A stretch of 64,000 nt of DNA from JADGRF01 sp036382515 (GTDB taxonomy: Bacteria; Myxococcota_A; Polyangia; Polyangiales; JAFGIB01). The position numbers and the translations under genes are program-made. Where the stretch lies: positions 15,104-79,103 of the forward strand of contig DASVHQ010000075.1 of assembly GCA_036382515.1 (NCBI GenBank), in the 5' to 3' direction. The notes below the pieces were generated by a model. That model was given only the letters and a program-made list of their open reading frames with translations, was not told where the DNA came from and searched no databases. This document shows, piece by piece, positions 49,519-57,720 of this stretch (its first letter is position 1; every line of letters begins with the position of its first letter).

Positions 49519-51045
49519 CTACTTGGCGTGCTTCTTCGCAGCCTTCGCCGGTTTGGCGTTGGCCGCTGCGGGCTTGGCCTCATCGGCGGCAGGCGCAGCC
49601 CCCGTGCCGGCGTCGACCACAGGGTCGGGCAGGGTGTCGGCCGCTTCGTCGCTGCCGGCATCGGCGTCGAGCGCCGCGATGTCCTCGTTCGTCATGCCGA
49701 AGTCCTGACCAGCGAGCTTGTCGTCGTTGCGCGCGACGTCGGCCGGCGTGTCTTCGCTCATGTCGTCGCTCTTCATCATGCTGGGCAACCACGTGGTGAT
49801 GATGGGCACGTAGCAAACCAACATCAGCGCCGCGAACAGCACGGCGATGAAGGTGAGCACCGAGCGGTAGAGGTACGTGACCGGCCGACCGAAGCGGATG
49901 CTCGAGATGAAGAGGTTGATGCCCAGCGGCGGCGCCAGGTACGCGATCTCGAGGTTGAGCAAGAAGATGATCGCGAAGTGGTACGGGTCGAGGCCGTAGG
50001 CGCGAGCCAGCGGCAAGACCAGCGGCACGGCCACGATGATGGCCGTGAAGATCTCCATGATCATACCGATGAAGATCAAGAAGACGTTCAGGATGATGAG
50101 GAAGATGAACTGCGACGAGATCAGCGTCTGCATCCAGTCGAGCACGCGCTGCGGGATCTCGGCCTGAATCATCCAGGCCGTGAAGCCGATGGCACACGAC
50201 ATGATGATCAAGATCGCGCCGACCAGGGTCATCGACTCGGTGGCGACGCGCGGCAGATCGCGCTTGATGTTGATGTCGCGATAGATGACGACTTCGACGA
50301 AGAGCACGTAGACGGCGGTGAACACCGACGCCTCGTGGATGCGCAAGATGCCCGAGCCCATGCCGGCGAGCAGCACGACGGGGATCGCAGCTTCCCACTT
50401 CATCGCCCAGAGCGTTTGCCAGGCCGTCTTCCACACGAACGGCGTCTTCACGAAGCCGGTCTTCATCCCCACGAACGCAGCGTAGATGCTGAGCACCACG
50501 ACGACCACGATGCCCGGCATGATGCCAGCCACCAGCAGCTTGTTCATGTTGAGGTTGGCGATGATGCCGTAGAGGATCAGCGGCACGCTGGGCGGAAAGA
50601 GAATGCCGAGGGAACCGCCGGTGGTGACGAGGCCCAAAGCGAAGCGGTCGGGATACTTCTCCTGCAACATCGCAGGCAAGAGCAGTCCGCCGACGGCGAC
50701 GATGGTGATGCCGCTACCGCCGGTGAACGTGGTGAAGAACGCAGAGGCGCCCAGGCACACCACCGCCAGGCCACCAGGCATCCAGCCGAGCCACGCGCGC
50801 GAGACCGTGATCAGGCGCCGCGGCATGCCCGACTCCGCGAGCAAGTAGCCCGCGAAAGTGAACAGCGGGATGGTCATGAGCGACGGGTTCTCGGCGAAGC
50901 CTTGACCGAACACGTCGATGGCGGGCGAAGACCAGGTGCCTTCCGGCAAGCTCAGGAAGAGCATGATGGCTGCCGCTCCGAAGAGCGAGAACAGCGGCAC
51001 CCCGATGAACGCCAGCAGAATGAGGCCAATGGCAATGATGGTCAC
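49519..51045 (-). CDS. dctM: TRAP transporter large permease (DctM family)
   Basis: 508 aa. About 12-14 membrane helices: MTIPLFTFAGYLLAESGMPR, LAVVCLGASAFFTTFTGGSG, ITIVAVGGLLLPAMLQEKYP, GLVTTGGSLGILFPPSVPLI, matching the DctM blocks (the GGSGITIVAVGG and LGILFPPSVP motifs line the substrate path). The Na+- or H+-driven permease imports organic acids or other solutes. The GTG at 51045 overlaps the dctQ stop by 4 nt, with GGAGGTG upstream. The last ~90 residues are a hydrophilic Asp/Ala/Lys-rich tail not found in ordinary DctM. The substrate cannot be told. Confidence 0.93.
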   Translation of the reverse strand: MTIIAIGLILLAFIGVPLFSLFGAAAIMLFLSLPEGTWSSPAIDVFGQGFAENPSLMTIPLFTFAGYLLAESGMPRRLITVSRAWLGWMPGGLAVVCLGASAFFTTFTGGSGITIVAVGGLLLPAMLQEKYPDRFALGLVTTGGSLGILFPPSVPLILYGIIANLNMNKLLVAGIMPGIVVVVVLSIYAAFVGMKTGFVKTPFVWKTAWQTLWAMKWEAAIPVVLLAGMGSGILRIHEASVFTAVYVLFVEVVIYRDINIKRDLPRVATESMTLVGAILIIMSCAIGFTAWMIQAEIPQRVLDWMQTLISSQFIFLIILNVFLIFIGMIMEIFTAIIVAVPLVLPLARAYGLDPYHFAIIFLLNLEIAYLAPPLGINLFISSIRFGRPVTYLYRSVLTFIAVLFAALMLVCYVPIITTWLPSMMKSDDMSEDTPADVARNDDKLAGQDFGMTNEDIAALDADAGSDEAADTLPDPVVDAGTGAAPAADEAKPAAANAKPAKAAKKHAK

Positions 51046-51812
51046 GCTGCACCTCCGTGACCGTCAGCACCGCCGCCAGGACGCGCTGGTGGTGCCCCGG
51101 AGACGGACGCGTGCACGATCGCCAACCGCGCCCGGTCTTCGGCCTCCATGGCTTCCATGGCTGCCTCACCCTGCGCGAGCGCAACGCCCGCTTCGATGCC
51201 TTGCATCAGGAAGCGCAGCCCGATCGCGATGAACATGAACGGCACGATGATCTGGAACGCCGCGCCCGGCGTCTCGGCCGGGATGCCCACGGCCTTGAGC
51301 ACGGTGCGTGCCACGCAGAACACGGCTGGACGCGAGAAGTCCTCGAGCTCCTTGACCTGCTCTGCAGTTGCGTCACACACGTGCATCGAGCCGTTGGCGC
51401 CGATCATCTCGTACTCGATCGGGCGCTCGGTGAGGTTCAGGTAGCACGCCGATGCGAAAGCGTACGCAAGGCCGATCGTGATCACGCCGCACGCGACGCC
51501 CGCAAGCGCGTGCATCGCGTACTTTGCCTTGAGCGGTGCAACGCGCGTCAGCAGATCGATGGCGATGTGCTTGCGGTAGTGCGTGGCGAGCGATGCGCCG
51601 AGGAACGCGAGCCACATCGTGCCTTTGCGGAGGAACGAGTCGGCCCACTCCATGTCCATGAGCAGGTGATTGGCCCATTGGATGTCGAAGCGCGTGAGAT
51701 TGCGCACTCCGGCGGAGAAGCTCGCCACGAACACCATGGACAGCAGAACGACGACGATCGCCCTGCCTTCCCAGCGTGCCCATACACGGTCGATGCGACG
51801 CCACAACTCCAT
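51042..51812 (-). CDS. dctQ: TRAP transporter small permease (DctQ family)
   Basis: 256 aa from ATG 51812 (ELWRRIDRVWARWEGRA). Four membrane helices (AIVVVLLSMVFVASFSAGVR; MWLAFLGASLATHYRKHIAI; HALAGVACGVITIGLAYAFA; IIVPFMFIAIGLRFLMQGIE), with the DctQ motif YRKHIAIDLL after helix two. A periplasmic insertion with two Cys (NGSMHVCDATAEQVKELEDF ... AVFCVA) is longer than usual. Cotranscribed with dctM. No gene for the periplasmic binding protein DctP lies next to it. Confidence 0.92.
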   Translation of the reverse strand: MELWRRIDRVWARWEGRAIVVVLLSMVFVASFSAGVRNLTRFDIQWANHLLMDMEWADSFLRKGTMWLAFLGASLATHYRKHIAIDLLTRVAPLKAKYAMHALAGVACGVITIGLAYAFASACYLNLTERPIEYEMIGANGSMHVCDATAEQVKELEDFSRPAVFCVARTVLKAVGIPAETPGAAFQIIVPFMFIAIGLRFLMQGIEAGVALAQGEAAMEAMEAEDRARLAIVHASVSGAPPARPGGGADGHGGAA

Positions 51813-52389
51813 GTCCTCACTACCTTTCACGGCCCGAAGCCGGTTTCGCTCGCGTGATGAGCGCAGCACTCGCTGAAACTGCCAACGAGGCACGCGCAGC
51901 TAACTCAAAACGCAGCAAAATGACAAGAGCGCGACCCGCCATTTTCGACGTGTTTGCCCTCCCATAGCGCACGCGCACCATATGACGCTGATCGACCGGA
52001 CGAGCCTGAGTGCTGCAAGCGTTGCAGTCTGGAGCCCCAGAGCTGGGTCCAGCACTGCATGAAACTGATCAGCCGGCCCTGGACGGTTGCTGCGCGCATC
52101 CCGATGGGCACCCCAAGGGCCACACACAAGCACGCCCCCCGAGCGCCGCAGGCGTCCTGCGCACATGCACGAATCCACTGCGCAACCTCACCGGCCTGCG
52201 CAACGCCGTCTCCCTCTCGGCGAAAGCCCAGGCGAACGCAAGCGGCGCGAATTGGCCTCTAGCCGCGAGCGCGCCCGCCGCGAAGGCCGGCCCAAGGGAG
52301 CCGTACTCACGTACGGTGACCGCGGGAGTGAGGACGAAAGCCGCGGATAGAGGTGCGGGCGGGTGTGAAGGACGGCGCAGCGTCAGCGA
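51813..52389. other. 577-bp gap inside the TRAP locus
   Basis: Lies between the tatT stop and the dctQ start, all on the minus strand. No open frame has a signal peptide or TRAP binding-protein features, so DctP is not hidden here. It probably holds the dctQM promoter. No repeat or RNA gene recognised. Confidence 0.55.
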
Positions 52390-53319
52390 TCAGTCGTAGA
52401 ACAGATCGTCCATTTGCTTCAGGAGACGCTCGGCCTGGTGGCGCGCGATCTTGTTGGAGACGCGGTACTCGGGGACGTCGGGCGCTTCGATGATTTCCAT
52501 CAGCACGTCGTGGAACAACTTACGATCCTGCAGCGCGACTGCGCAGCGATCGGCGACTTGCACCAGCACGCCGTGGTTACGGCGATGGGTCATGGCGGCG
52601 GCGCGGTTCATCAGCTCGAGGCCGAGCTTGGGGTTGCCACCGAGCATCGCGGGAATGGTGCACTCGTACATGCCGAGGATCGACAGACCCTGACCGCCCT
52701 GTGTAGCAGGATTGAGCTCGACCGAGCGCTCGACCATGTAGCGCGCGTAGGGCACGTCGACCGCGGCCGCGAGGCCTTCTTCGGACTCGACCATCGCGAC
52801 GAAGTACGCACTGCCAGCGATCAGCAGCGGCTCGGCGTCTTTCTTCTCGTAGAAGTTCGCGTCGATCCACACCTTGAACTTCTCGAGACCACCGGCGACG
52901 GCGGCATCGAAGCCGTCGTCACGCAGACGCAGCATGCGCTTGGAGAGCGTGAGGGCGCGTGCGTAGAGTAGACCTGCACGCTTGCCGAGCTTGTCGGCTT
53001 GATCGAACTTGCCCGCGAGCTGCGCGTCATCGGCTTCGCCGCCGAGCCACGCGACGCCGTACGCGATGTTGCTGAAGATCGTGGCCTGCAAGAGCGGTTC
53101 GTAGTCGGGCACGTAGTACAGCCAGCCCTCCGACATCACCAGGCTGCTCGCGAGGGTCGGACCTACGATTTCCGGGTCGGCGAATTCGAGACCGTGCAGG
53201 TCTGTGAACTCCTTGGTTCCGTCCACCTGGGCCTTGATGGTGATCGCTGCCAGGTTGCAACCTGACGCACAGATCATGAGTGCGATTAGAGCCAACCCTT
53301 GGAATCGTAGTCCACGCAT
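52390..53319 (-). CDS. tatT: TatT-like lipoprotein of a TRAP transporter
   Basis: 309 aa. Lipoprotein signal (LRFQGLALIALMICASGC). The rest is a helical repeat protein of the TRAP-associated TatT family: SEGWLYYVPDYEPLLQATIF, AGLLYARALTLSKRML, YARYMVERSVELNPATQG, MYECTIPAMLGGNPKLGLEL. In Treponema the TatT trimer binds the solute-binding protein TatP of a tripartite transporter. Its place 577 bp upstream of dctQM on the same strand supports membership of that system. No conserved catalytic residues are expected. The start at ATG 53319 begins the signal. Confidence 0.85.
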   Translation of the reverse strand: MRGLRFQGLALIALMICASGCNLAAITIKAQVDGTKEFTDLHGLEFADPEIVGPTLASSLVMSEGWLYYVPDYEPLLQATIFSNIAYGVAWLGGEADDAQLAGKFDQADKLGKRAGLLYARALTLSKRMLRLRDDGFDAAVAGGLEKFKVWIDANFYEKKDAEPLLIAGSAYFVAMVESEEGLAAAVDVPYARYMVERSVELNPATQGGQGLSILGMYECTIPAMLGGNPKLGLELMNRAAAMTHRRNHGVLVQVADRCAVALQDRKLFHDVLMEIIEAPDVPEYRVSNKIARHQAERLLKQMDDLFYD

Positions 53320-53413
53320 CGGGTGTTCTAGATAATCGCCTGCACGATTACTGTCAACGCAGACGTACGCGTCCTGCGCAGACACCTCTCGGGCTGGCAG
53401 CCCGGTCTCTGCT

Positions 53414-53938
53414 ATGCTCGGCCCCGCTGGGATGACGCTCCTCAACCAAGTACTGCGAATTTGCGCAGTCTCACTGGCCGTCGGCCTCGTGGTTCTGGCG
53501 GTCCGCGGCGCGCCCCGGCCCGGCCCGGTGGGAGGCGAGCCGGCCGTGTGCTCGGCGCCTGCTGCAGCCGAGCCGGCCACCCCATGGATCACGCTCGACG
53601 ACGCCCACAAGCTCTCAGCCGACCCAGGCCTGTTGTTCGTGGATTGCCGGCCGCGCGCCGAGTTCAGGACCGGGCACATCGCAGCGGCGCTTTCGGTGCC
53701 GAGCGATGAAAGCGAGATCCGCGACGACGTGGTGTCGCGCTTGCGCAGCGCACGCACGATCATCGCGTATTGCGACGCGCGCAGCGGCTGCGCCAGCTCG
53801 GTGCGCCTCGCATCACGCCTGCGCGAGCTGGGAATCGCCGACGTGCGCATCCTCACCGGCGGCTTGCCGGCCTGGCTCGAAAAGGGCTATCCCGCGCAAT
53901 CGGGCAGCTGTCCCCTGTGCCCGGACGACAAGCCATGA
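53414..53938 (+). CDS. Exported rhodanese-domain protein
   Basis: 174 aa. An N-terminal membrane anchor/signal (LRICAVSLAVGLVVLAVRG) is followed by a single rhodanese domain: LFVDCRPRAEFRTGHIAAAL, the loop IIAYCDARSGCASSVRLASR with the candidate active Cys (YC) and a second Cys six residues on, then GGLPAWLEKGYP. The C-terminus has CPLCP. The Cys-rich loop fits rhodaneses paired with DoxX/MauE proteins. Its stop overlaps the ATG of the next gene (ATGA), so it is coupled to the DoxX/MauE protein. Probably handles sulphur or thiol redox at the outer face of the inner membrane (inference). Confidence 0.85.
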   Translation: MLGPAGMTLLNQVLRICAVSLAVGLVVLAVRGAPRPGPVGGEPAVCSAPAAAEPATPWITLDDAHKLSADPGLLFVDCRPRAEFRTGHIAAALSVPSDESEIRDDVVSRLRSARTIIAYCDARSGCASSVRLASRLRELGIADVRILTGGLPAWLEKGYPAQSGSCPLCPDDKP

Positions 53939-54420
53939 ATTCCGACAAGCATGGGCGCTGGCTGTGGCTCGCGCGGATCGCGCTGGCCGGGGTGTTCGTG
54001 GCCGCCGCCCTCCCCAAGTTGCTCGACCCGATCGCCTTCGCGACCGACGTCCAGAACTATCGCTTGCTGCCCGAGACACTGGTTGGGCCGTTTGCAGTGA
54101 TCTTGCCTTGCGGCGAGCTCGTGGTCGCGTTGGGGCTCTTGCTCTCGCCCTATCAGCGCGGAGCTGCCCTTGTGGGTACGCTCCTGCTGGGCGGCTTCGC
54201 AATCGCCATGGGCCAGTCGCGGCTGCGTGGCATCGACCTGCGCTGCGGCTGCTTCGGCGCCGCGCTCGACGCCAAGGTCTCCTGGCTGACCGTGGCCCGC
54301 AGCGCCGGGCTTGCGCTGCTCTCCGGCACACTGAGCTGGGCATCGCGCGCACCCGCTGCGCAGCCGCCACACGCCACGGAAAGCTCCGAGCCGCGTGCAC
54401 AACAGCCGCCAGGCTCGTAA
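53935..54420 (+). CDS. DoxX/MauE-family membrane protein
   Basis: 161 aa with four membrane helices (IALAGVFVAAALPKLLDPIA; GPFAVILPCGELVVALGLLL; LVGTLLLGGFAIAMGQSRLR; VARSAGLALLSGTLSWASR) and the family motif LRCGCFG before the last helix, whose two Cys are a hallmark of MauE/DoxX-type redox proteins. The 1-nt-shifted ATGA overlap with the rhodanese gene implies a joint function. Its stop is 9 bp before the MITE-like element at 54430. Confidence 0.85.
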   Translation: MNSDKHGRWLWLARIALAGVFVAAALPKLLDPIAFATDVQNYRLLPETLVGPFAVILPCGELVVALGLLLSPYQRGAALVGTLLLGGFAIAMGQSRLRGIDLRCGCFGAALDAKVSWLTVARSAGLALLSGTLSWASRAPAAQPPHATESSEPRAQQPPGS

Positions 54421-54429
54421 TCTCCATGC

Positions 54430-54595
54430 TAAATCAGAGATCACGATCCTGGAACGGCCTCTCGCACCGCTCAAATCGCCGGGTTCTATGTCGGAGCCCC
54501 TCGAAAGGGGACATGCCCTTGCTTCGGCGCCCCTCCTCGATCCCGACGACTTGCCCGGCACGATAGACCGATCCCGAATCGCAATCTCTGATTTA
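54430..54595. mobile_element. MITE-like element, 166 bp, 27-bp terminal inverted repeats
   Basis: The left end 54430-54456 and the right end 54569-54595 are inverted repeats at 22 of 27 positions; both outer ends are TAAATCAGAGAT when read inwards. TA at both ends suits a TA target duplication, as for IS630/mariner-type elements. The interior has no gene. The left 44 bp recur alone at 7331-7374. No transposase is in the window. It sits between the DoxX/MauE gene and the next operon. Confidence 0.8.
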
Positions 54596-54606
54596 CGGAG
54601 ACATCC

Positions 54607-55200
54607 ATGCTGACCACTCGCCGCGGCCCAATCGCTTGCCTCGCCCTGCTGCTCGCTGGCATCTTGCTGTGGGCTGCGCCTGCGGTGCGCGCCGCAACCG
54701 TGCTCGCGCTCGACCTCGCGGCACTGGTGCGTCAGAGCGACGAGATCGTGATCGCCCGCGCCGAGGGCGAACGCTCCCACTACCGCCCCGATCGCCTGAT
54801 CGTGACCGACGTGAAGCTGCGCGTGCTCGACGCCCTCAAGGGCAAGGCGCACGTCGGCGACGTGCTGGTCGCGACCCGCCTCGGCGGCAGTGTCGACGGC
54901 ATCGGGCTGGCGGTGCCCGGCGAGGCGAGCTTCCCGAGCGACAGGAGCGCGATCGTGTTCCTGCGGCACGTCGACGCCACGGGCGAGCTGCAGGCCGTGG
55001 GCATGAGCCAGGGCGTGCTGCCCATCGAGGGCGATGGTGCCACGGCGACCGTGATGCCGGGTGGTGCCGGCGCGGCGCTCGTGCAGCGTGCCGACGACGG
55101 CAAGCTGGTCAGCGCACCCGACGCGCTCTTGCACCCGCAGACGCTGCGCTCGGTGCTCGGCCAGATCCAGAAGCTCGTCGCACCGACGCATGCGCGCTAA
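54607..55200 (+). CDS. Secreted hypothetical protein, 197 aa
   Basis: The signal peptide LTTRRGPIACLALLLAGILLWA-APAVRAA ends near residue 29. The mature part is beta-rich, with a block common in small exported proteins of myxobacteria linked to metalloproteases: LVRQSDEIVIARAEGERSHY, KLRVLDALKGKAHVGDVLVA, TRLGGSVDGIGLAVPGEASF, AIVFLRHVDATGELQAVGMS. Its last 11 nt overlap the start of the matrixin-like gene, so the two are coupled. It may bind or control that protease (inference). Confidence 0.75.
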   Translation: MLTTRRGPIACLALLLAGILLWAAPAVRAATVLALDLAALVRQSDEIVIARAEGERSHYRPDRLIVTDVKLRVLDALKGKAHVGDVLVATRLGGSVDGIGLAVPGEASFPSDRSAIVFLRHVDATGELQAVGMSQGVLPIEGDGATATVMPGGAGAALVQRADDGKLVSAPDALLHPQTLRSVLGQIQKLVAPTHAR

Positions 55201-56107
55201 CCGCGCGCTCGCAGTTCTGGCCCTCAGCGTGACTTGCGCCAGCACACCCCGCGCGAGCGCTTACTGTCGATTGACGACCTCGATGCCGGTGGCCGGCAGC
55301 GCGTGCGCGAGCGACGGAACGCCATTGGTCTGGAAGCGACAGTGCATCAGCTACTCGGTCGCGCCGCGCTCGCACAGCACGACGCCCACGCTCGGTGAGC
55401 TGCGCGACCTGGTCGACCGCTCGTTTCGTACCTGGAGCGACGTGACGTGCAGCGGGCAACCGCTTGCGCTGTCGCTCGCGCAGAGCGCCGAGCTGTCGAT
55501 GTGCGACAAGCCCGAATACAACGCGACGGCGGGCAACGCCAACACGGTCCTCTTCGTCACCGACTGGCAGGCGCGCAAGCTGCCGGCCGAAGCGTTCGGT
55601 CTGACCATGGTCTGGCACGACTCGCGCACCGGCGAGATCGTCGACGCCGACATGCAGCTCAACGAGACGCTGGGCACGCTGGCGATCTGCAAGCAGCGCT
55701 GCGCGCAGGCAGAGGTCGACCTGCAGAACATCATCACCCACGAAGCAGGCCACTTCCTGGGCCTCGGACACTCGCAGGAGCGCACCGCCTGCATGTTCGG
55801 CCAGGCGCTGGTGGGAGAGACCAGCAAGCGTTTCCTGAGCCTCGACGACGAGACCGGTATCTGCGCCACGTACGCGCAGCTGTCGCAGCCCAAGTGCGCG
55901 GTGAGCGACTACGCGCCCGAGAACGGATTCTCAGCAACCTGCGCAACGCTCACGGCGCCGCAGCAGCAAGCGCAGAGTTGCAGCTGTCACACACTCGGAG
56001 CGGAACGCCGCGCGCCGCGGGCCCACGGCTGGCTCGCCATGCTGACCGGCGCGCTGTGGCTCGTGCACCGCTGGCTGCGACACCGCCGGGCGCACGACTC
56101 TAGCTGA
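55190..56107 (+). CDS. Matrixin-like zinc metalloprotease with C-terminal anchor
   Basis: 305 aa. A signal peptide (LAVLALSVTCASTPRASA) is followed by a metzincin catalytic domain: zinc site HEAGHFLGLGH with the downstream Met of the Met-turn (ACMFGQA), preceded by GEIVDADMQLNETLG as in matrixins/M10. Several Cys pairs are present. Near the C-terminus comes a Cys motif (SCSCHTLG), a membrane helix (HGWLAMLTGALWLVHRWL) and a basic end (RHRRAH), resembling MYXO-CTERM sorting signals. A surface or periplasmic protease; substrate unknown. The start at ATG 55190 overlaps the previous gene by 11 nt. Confidence 0.85.
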   Translation: MRANRALAVLALSVTCASTPRASAYCRLTTSMPVAGSACASDGTPLVWKRQCISYSVAPRSHSTTPTLGELRDLVDRSFRTWSDVTCSGQPLALSLAQSAELSMCDKPEYNATAGNANTVLFVTDWQARKLPAEAFGLTMVWHDSRTGEIVDADMQLNETLGTLAICKQRCAQAEVDLQNIITHEAGHFLGLGHSQERTACMFGQALVGETSKRFLSLDDETGICATYAQLSQPKCAVSDYAPENGFSATCATLTAPQQQAQSCSCHTLGAERRAPRAHGWLAMLTGALWLVHRWLRHRRAHDSS

Positions 56108-56360
56108 GCGCTGGTTTTCTCCTATCCGAGGACGATTTCCGGAGTTGACGGAAATAGAGGGCAGCGCTGGTGCGTTTGACCTAGATGACGATGAGCACTT
56201 CGCAGGAGCATGACGATCTGTTTGGCCCGCGCAGATTCTCTTGCGGGGGCCACATAGGCTCCCGCATGCGGGGCATCGTGCGGGCCTTGCGAGCGATACG
56301 TCCGACCCGTCTGCGGCTCAGCTCGCACCGCGCGCACGCCGGGTGTAAGGTGCCGCGCAT

Positions 56361-56648
56361 ATGCCCGGTTGCTGCCTCGTCGCCTTGCTCATGTTCTTCG
56401 GCCCGCGCGTTGTGCTGGCTTGCGCGTGGCTGTTCACGAGCTGGTATGCGGCGTTCGATTCGCAGCTGGTCGCGGTGCTCGGCTTTTTGTTCCTGCCTTG
56501 GACTTCGCTCGCGTGGATGTACACGTTCTTCCACAACCACGGGCAGCTGACCGGCGGCTACGTGGTGCTGATCGTGCTCGCGGCGCTCGGCGATCTCGGC
56601 GCGTACGGCGGCGGTCATCGCATGCAGCGATCGCGTTCTGCTGGCTAG
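56361..56648 (+). CDS. Small membrane protein, 95 aa
   Basis: ATG 56361. Three hydrophobic segments: CLVALLMFFGPRVVLACAWL, QLVAVLGFLFLPWTSLAWMY and GGYVVLIVLAALGDLGAYGG, with a basic C-terminus (GHRMQRSRSAG). The phrase FLFLPWTSLAWMYTF is typical of YqaE/DUF-like small membrane proteins, but no family is certain. An 11-mer shared with two other upstream regions (TAAGGTGCCGC) ends 7 bp before the start. It is convergent with the glyoxalase gene; the tandem palindromes at 56645 overlap its last codons. Confidence 0.7.
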   Translation: MPGCCLVALLMFFGPRVVLACAWLFTSWYAAFDSQLVAVLGFLFLPWTSLAWMYTFFHNHGQLTGGYVVLIVLAALGDLGAYGGGHRMQRSRSAG

Positions 56649-56718
56649 TTCCCAGTTCGCGGAGCAGCCGTCGGCTCTCCGCTAGTTCCCAGTTCGCGGA
56701 GCAGCCGTCGGCTCTCCG
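56645..56718. repeat. Tandem palindromic repeat (2 x 37 bp)
   Basis: Two identical 37-bp copies, 56645-56681 and 56682-56718, beginning CTAGTTCCCAGTTCGCGGAG. Each holds the palindromic core GAGCAGCC-GTC-GGCTCTC. It belongs to the family at 43002, 43639 and 44500. The left copy overlaps the 3' end of the 95-aa gene and the right copy ends at the stop codon of the glyoxalase gene. Confidence 0.75.
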
Positions 56719-57489
56719 CTAGAACGAGTCCTTCGTGCGGCGGATCGCGGCGAAGACTTCGTCGGGCTCCTCGCTCGTGGCACCCAGCTCGCGGGCCTTG
56801 GCGATCACGACGGGCTCGTCCCAGCGCAAGAACGGGTTGGTGGCGAGTTCGAGCCCGAGCGTGCTGGGCACCGTGGGCAGCGCTTGCGACCGCAGCGCTC
56901 GGGCCTGCGCTAGCCGCTCGACGAGCGCGGCGTTGTCCGGCTCGATCGTCACGGCGAACTCCAGGTTCTGAACGGTGTACTCGTGACCGCAGTACAGGCG
57001 CGTGTCTTCGGGCAGCGCGCGCAGCTTGTCGAGCGAGCGCTGCATCATGTGGGGCGTGCCCTCGAAGAGCCGACCGCAGCCGCCGCCGAAGAGCGTGTCG
57101 CCGCTGAACAGCGCGCCACCGATGAAGAAGGCGAGCGCACCGAGCGTGTGGCCTGGCACGCGCAGCACGTGCGTGCGTCGGCTCGCAAACCACAGCGGCT
57201 CATCCTGCCCGAGCCCGCGCGTCTGACCGAGGATGCGAGCGTGCTCCGCATCGTAGGCGCTGCCCACGACGTAGCGGTCGGGACGGCCGAGTGTCAGCGC
57301 CTCGACCCCACCGACGTGGTCCAGATGGTGGTGCGTGCACCAGATACCGACCAGGTCGAGCCCCTCACGTGCGACGCGCTCGGTGACCGGCTCCGCCGCC
57401 GAGGGGTCGATGACGACGGTCTGCCCGGTGTCGCCGACCAGCAGATAGGCGTAGTTGTCTTTCAGGCACGGGACGATCTCGACGCGCAT
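56719..57489 (-). CDS. gloB: Hydroxyacylglutathione hydrolase (glyoxalase II)
   Basis: 256 aa, full length. Metallo-beta-lactamase fold with the zinc motif CTHHHLDHVGG (THxHxDH), the metal ligands HTLGALAFF, SGDTLFGGGCGRLFEG and YCGHEYTVQN, and the C-terminal substrate-binding region (LGLELATNPFLRWDEP). Hydrolyses S-lactoylglutathione in methylglyoxal detoxification. The ATG at 57489 (RVEIVPCLKDNYAYLL) is chosen; upstream in-frame Met codons give an N-terminus without family match. Its stop codon adjoins the tandem palindromes. Confidence 0.95.
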   Translation of the reverse strand: MRVEIVPCLKDNYAYLLVGDTGQTVVIDPSAAEPVTERVAREGLDLVGIWCTHHHLDHVGGVEALTLGRPDRYVVGSAYDAEHARILGQTRGLGQDEPLWFASRRTHVLRVPGHTLGALAFFIGGALFSGDTLFGGGCGRLFEGTPHMMQRSLDKLRALPEDTRLYCGHEYTVQNLEFAVTIEPDNAALVERLAQARALRSQALPTVPSTLGLELATNPFLRWDEPVVIAKARELGATSEEPDEVFAAIRRTKDSF

Positions 57490-57720
57490 CGCAGCCAGCA
57501 TGCTCCTCTTCGCGTGGGCTTTCATCCTACCTTGGCGCCGCGCGTCGGTCTGCGCAGCCCCGGGCGGCCGCCACCACGCCCGCTCGACCCGGCGGGCCGC
57601 CGCGGCGCCCAGCTACCGTTGTAATTTCTCGTGCCCCCACCGCTCGGTTACTATCCGGGAGCCTTGGCAAGCCAGCGAGGTTGCGTGCGCGAGTTTGCGT
57701 GACGCAGACGAGGAGGATGC

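Noticed and set aside
49486..51060. 524-codon plus-strand frame over dctM
   Set aside because: Asp/His/Arg-rich antisense of a clear DctM gene; no family motif or ribosome site.
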